Assembly (NCBI RefSeq): GCF_022267315.1
Contig: NZ_JAIKLE010000022.1
Location: forward strand, 1-64,000
Direction: 5' to 3'
DNA length: 64,000 bases
Origin: Maribellus maritimus
Lineage (GTDB): Bacteria > Bacteroidota > Bacteroidia > Bacteroidales > Prolixibacteraceae
Shown one piece after another: positions 62,533 through 64,000 of this stretch (position 1 is the first letter of the stretch; each line of letters begins with the position of its first letter). The notes below the pieces were generated by a model, which had not been told where the DNA came from, searched no databases, and saw only the letters and a program-made list of their open reading frames with translations. The position numbers were made by a program, and so were the translations under genes.

Positions 62533-64000
62533 CTATAATTCTTTTGTTACAGCCGGGCCTTTCCAAGGTTCCAGAACCAGCTGCAAATCTTTGTCTTTTA
62601 CATTGGTTGGCAAATCAGATAAATCCAATTGAATTTGTTTTTCCTCGCCCGAAAATAAAGTGAAATAATTATCGCTGAAGAAAACAGGCAATACGAGTTT
62701 TCCGCTTTGTTTATCGACTACTTTTAAGCGCGAAAAGAAAGCAGTCTCTTTTTCTGTATTTTTCACCGTTAAAAGCAATTTGCCGTCCTTTTCTTCGCCC
62801 AAACGAACGTCAGGTTGAACCTCTTCCAGTTTTTGCAAATCCTGCATATCCTTTGGCGAATTGGTCAACCAGTAAAGATTTTCATCTACTATTTCTCCTT
62901 TTTTATTTTTCAGGTACAAACGGGCAAAATATAATCCGGCAGGCTTTTTTTCCAAATCCAGCTTACCCGCTATTTTATATGAGTTGGCAGAAACATCCAA
63001 TTTTAACTGCTGCGTATTTAATTTCACTCCATGCAAATTATAAAGTTCTGCTTCTACGCGCAAGCCGTTTTTGGCAACCATCGTTTGGTTCATCACACAA
63101 ATAGCAGAATCATTTAAATTTAATTGCACATGCAAGGGAGTAGCTCCGTGTTGATAACCGTAAAATCCGCCGGTTTGTTCCAGAAATACATCGTAAAACT
63201 GGCCACGCAACGAAGTCCATGGATTTTGATTTTTCCACACCAGCATTCCTGTATAAACATCCCACATTCCGGCATTAAAACCTTCCTGCAAAGCCCGGTA
63301 TTGTTCATAATTCACTACTTGTGCCTTTTTACAAAAGTCGTCAATTCCGGCAATCTCACCAAAACGTTCAATGTGATCGCCGTAACCAATGTACTTGTGA
63401 TATTGCCAAACATTGTTTCCACGGTCGTTTACCGGTGGCGTTAAATCTTTTTCATCCATCATTTTCCGCATGGCTTCCACATTGGGTACTCCCACCGAAC
63501 CAAGTTCCGGATTAAACGGATACGAACGAGTTACAAAAAAACGCAACGGATTCTGAATTCCGTAAGGGCCGTCACCAACTCCGCCAATGGTATTTCGCAA
63601 GATACTGTCGGAAGTTGAATAGCTCACATAAAAACGAGTAGGGTCTACATCCGGGAATATTTCGTCGTGGAGTTTTAAATCAATATCTGCCGGTGGAGGA
63701 AATTCGTTTCCTCCGCAATACAGATATAAACTTGGGTGATTGCGTAACATCTTTACCTGATCGATTACAGAACTAAAAAACAAAGAATGATCATCGGGGT
63801 ACGACTGACGCCGTGCCTGCGATTCTTTCTTTTTCGGGTCGAACCAACAACCGTTACAATCGCCGGTAATCCACAAATCCTGCCATACCAAAATTCCATA
63901 TTTGTCACATGCATTATAAAATTCAGGGCGTTCGGTAATAGAACCTCCCCAAACACGAATCATATTCATATTCATTTGTGCGTGCATACGAACTTCTGCA
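62533..64000 (-). CDS. GH2 family glycosidase (exo-glucosaminidase/mannosidase-type), 5' end outside window
   Basis: The frame stays open through position 64000 (AEVR before MHAQMNMNMIRVWGGSITER), so the true start lies beyond the window; 488 codons are visible. NMNMIRVWGGSITERPEFYN and DKYGILVWQDLW are GH2 motifs. The acid/base Glu is in YCGGNEFPPPAD and the likely nucleophile is Glu in FNPELGSVG. The pattern fits the CsxA (exo-beta-D-glucosaminidase) and beta-mannosidase branch. The C-terminal part contains Ig-like domains typical of the family. Terminator at 62475-62511. Confidence 0.85.
   Translation of the reverse strand, partial: AEVRMHAQMNMNMIRVWGGSITERPEFYNACDKYGILVWQDLWITGDCNGCWFDPKKKESQARRQSYPDDHSLFFSSVIDQVKMLRNHPSLYLYCGGNEFPPPADIDLKLHDEIFPDVDPTRFYVSYSTSDSILRNTIGGVGDGPYGIQNPLRFFVTRSYPFNPELGSVGVPNVEAMRKMMDEKDLTPPVNDRGNNVWQYHKYIGYGDHIERFGEIAGIDDFCKKAQVVNYEQYRALQEGFNAGMWDVYTGMLVWKNQNPWTSLRGQFYDVFLEQTGGFYGYQHGATPLHVQLNLNDSAICVMNQTMVAKNGLRVEAELYNLHGVKLNTQQLKLDVSANSYKIAGKLDLEKKPAGLYFARLYLKNKKGEIVDENLYWLTNSPKDMQDLQKLEEVQPDVRLGEEKDGKLLLTVKNTEKETAFFSRLKVVDKQSGKLVLPVFFSDNYFTLFSGEEKQIQLDLSDLPTNVKDKDLQLVLEPWKGPAVTKEL

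Overview
The window is chromosomal DNA of a Bacteroidota bacterium, most likely class Bacteroidia near Marinilabiliales/Prolixibacteraceae. The class is well supported; the family is a guess from gene content. The evidence is low GC with A-rich upstream regions, several TAnnTTTG promoter boxes, a type IX secretion (T9SS) C-terminal signal, SusC-type carboxypeptidase-regulatory domains, many hybrid histidine kinases, and Bacteroidota forms of guaA, glyA, cysE and pnuC. I see no rRNA, tRNA, CRISPR array, transposase or phage gene.

Layout. 0.1-7.5 kb: a PQQ-type beta-propeller protein, a nitrilase, a PAS-LuxR regulator divergent from an Lnt-like N-acyltransferase, and a five-LysM protein with a periplasmic-binding-like domain. 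7.7-14.3 kb: housekeeping genes (guaA, an S41 peptidase overlapping pnuC and a nicotinamide riboside kinase-like gene, cysE, a THUMP methyltransferase). 14.3-19.9 kb: a small self-contained system made of an unlisted 48-codon GG-leader peptide, a periplasmic TPR-CHAT protease, an ECF sigma factor, and a membrane protein with tandem anti-sigma-like modules. 20-23 kb: a TonB-like protein, a candidate small RNA, and a BamA/TamA-like porin. 23-29 kb: a translationally coupled four-gene operon (LysM pseudo-transglycosylase, two SGNH esterases, MBOAT acyltransferase) that probably O-acetylates a cell-surface polymer. 29-39 kb: a double-SGNH lipoprotein, an acyl-CoA ligase with its XRE-cupin regulator, a DPP-IV peptidase, an SDR and an MFS carrier. 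39.5-43.4 kb: a VWA protein divergent from a second ECF sigma/anti-sigma pair. 43.4-52.1 kb: an SDR, an NTF2-like protein, a phosphoesterase and three hybrid sensor kinases. 52.3-64 kb: PhhB, GH5 and GH16 glucanases, a HAD phosphatase, an AEC carrier, a COG0523 GTPase, a TauE exporter, glyA, another hybrid kinase, and a GH2 glycosidase cut by the window edge.

The most interesting locus is 14.37-19.93 kb. The sigma gene and the GG-peptide gene share the same bipartite upstream element, GGGTTACCTTTTT followed by CGAAT, with an identical 14-nt interval between GGGTTACC and CGAAT. This predicts that the sigma factor drives both its own gene and the peptide gene. Both the CHAT protease and the TPR end of the anti-sigma-like protein are predicted to face the periplasm, so protease-triggered sigma release is a plausible model. 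It recalls, without proof of homology, the TPR-CHAT/sigma logic of type III-E CRISPR (Craspase). Diverged copies of the peptide gene's leader lie downstream of the CHAT gene.
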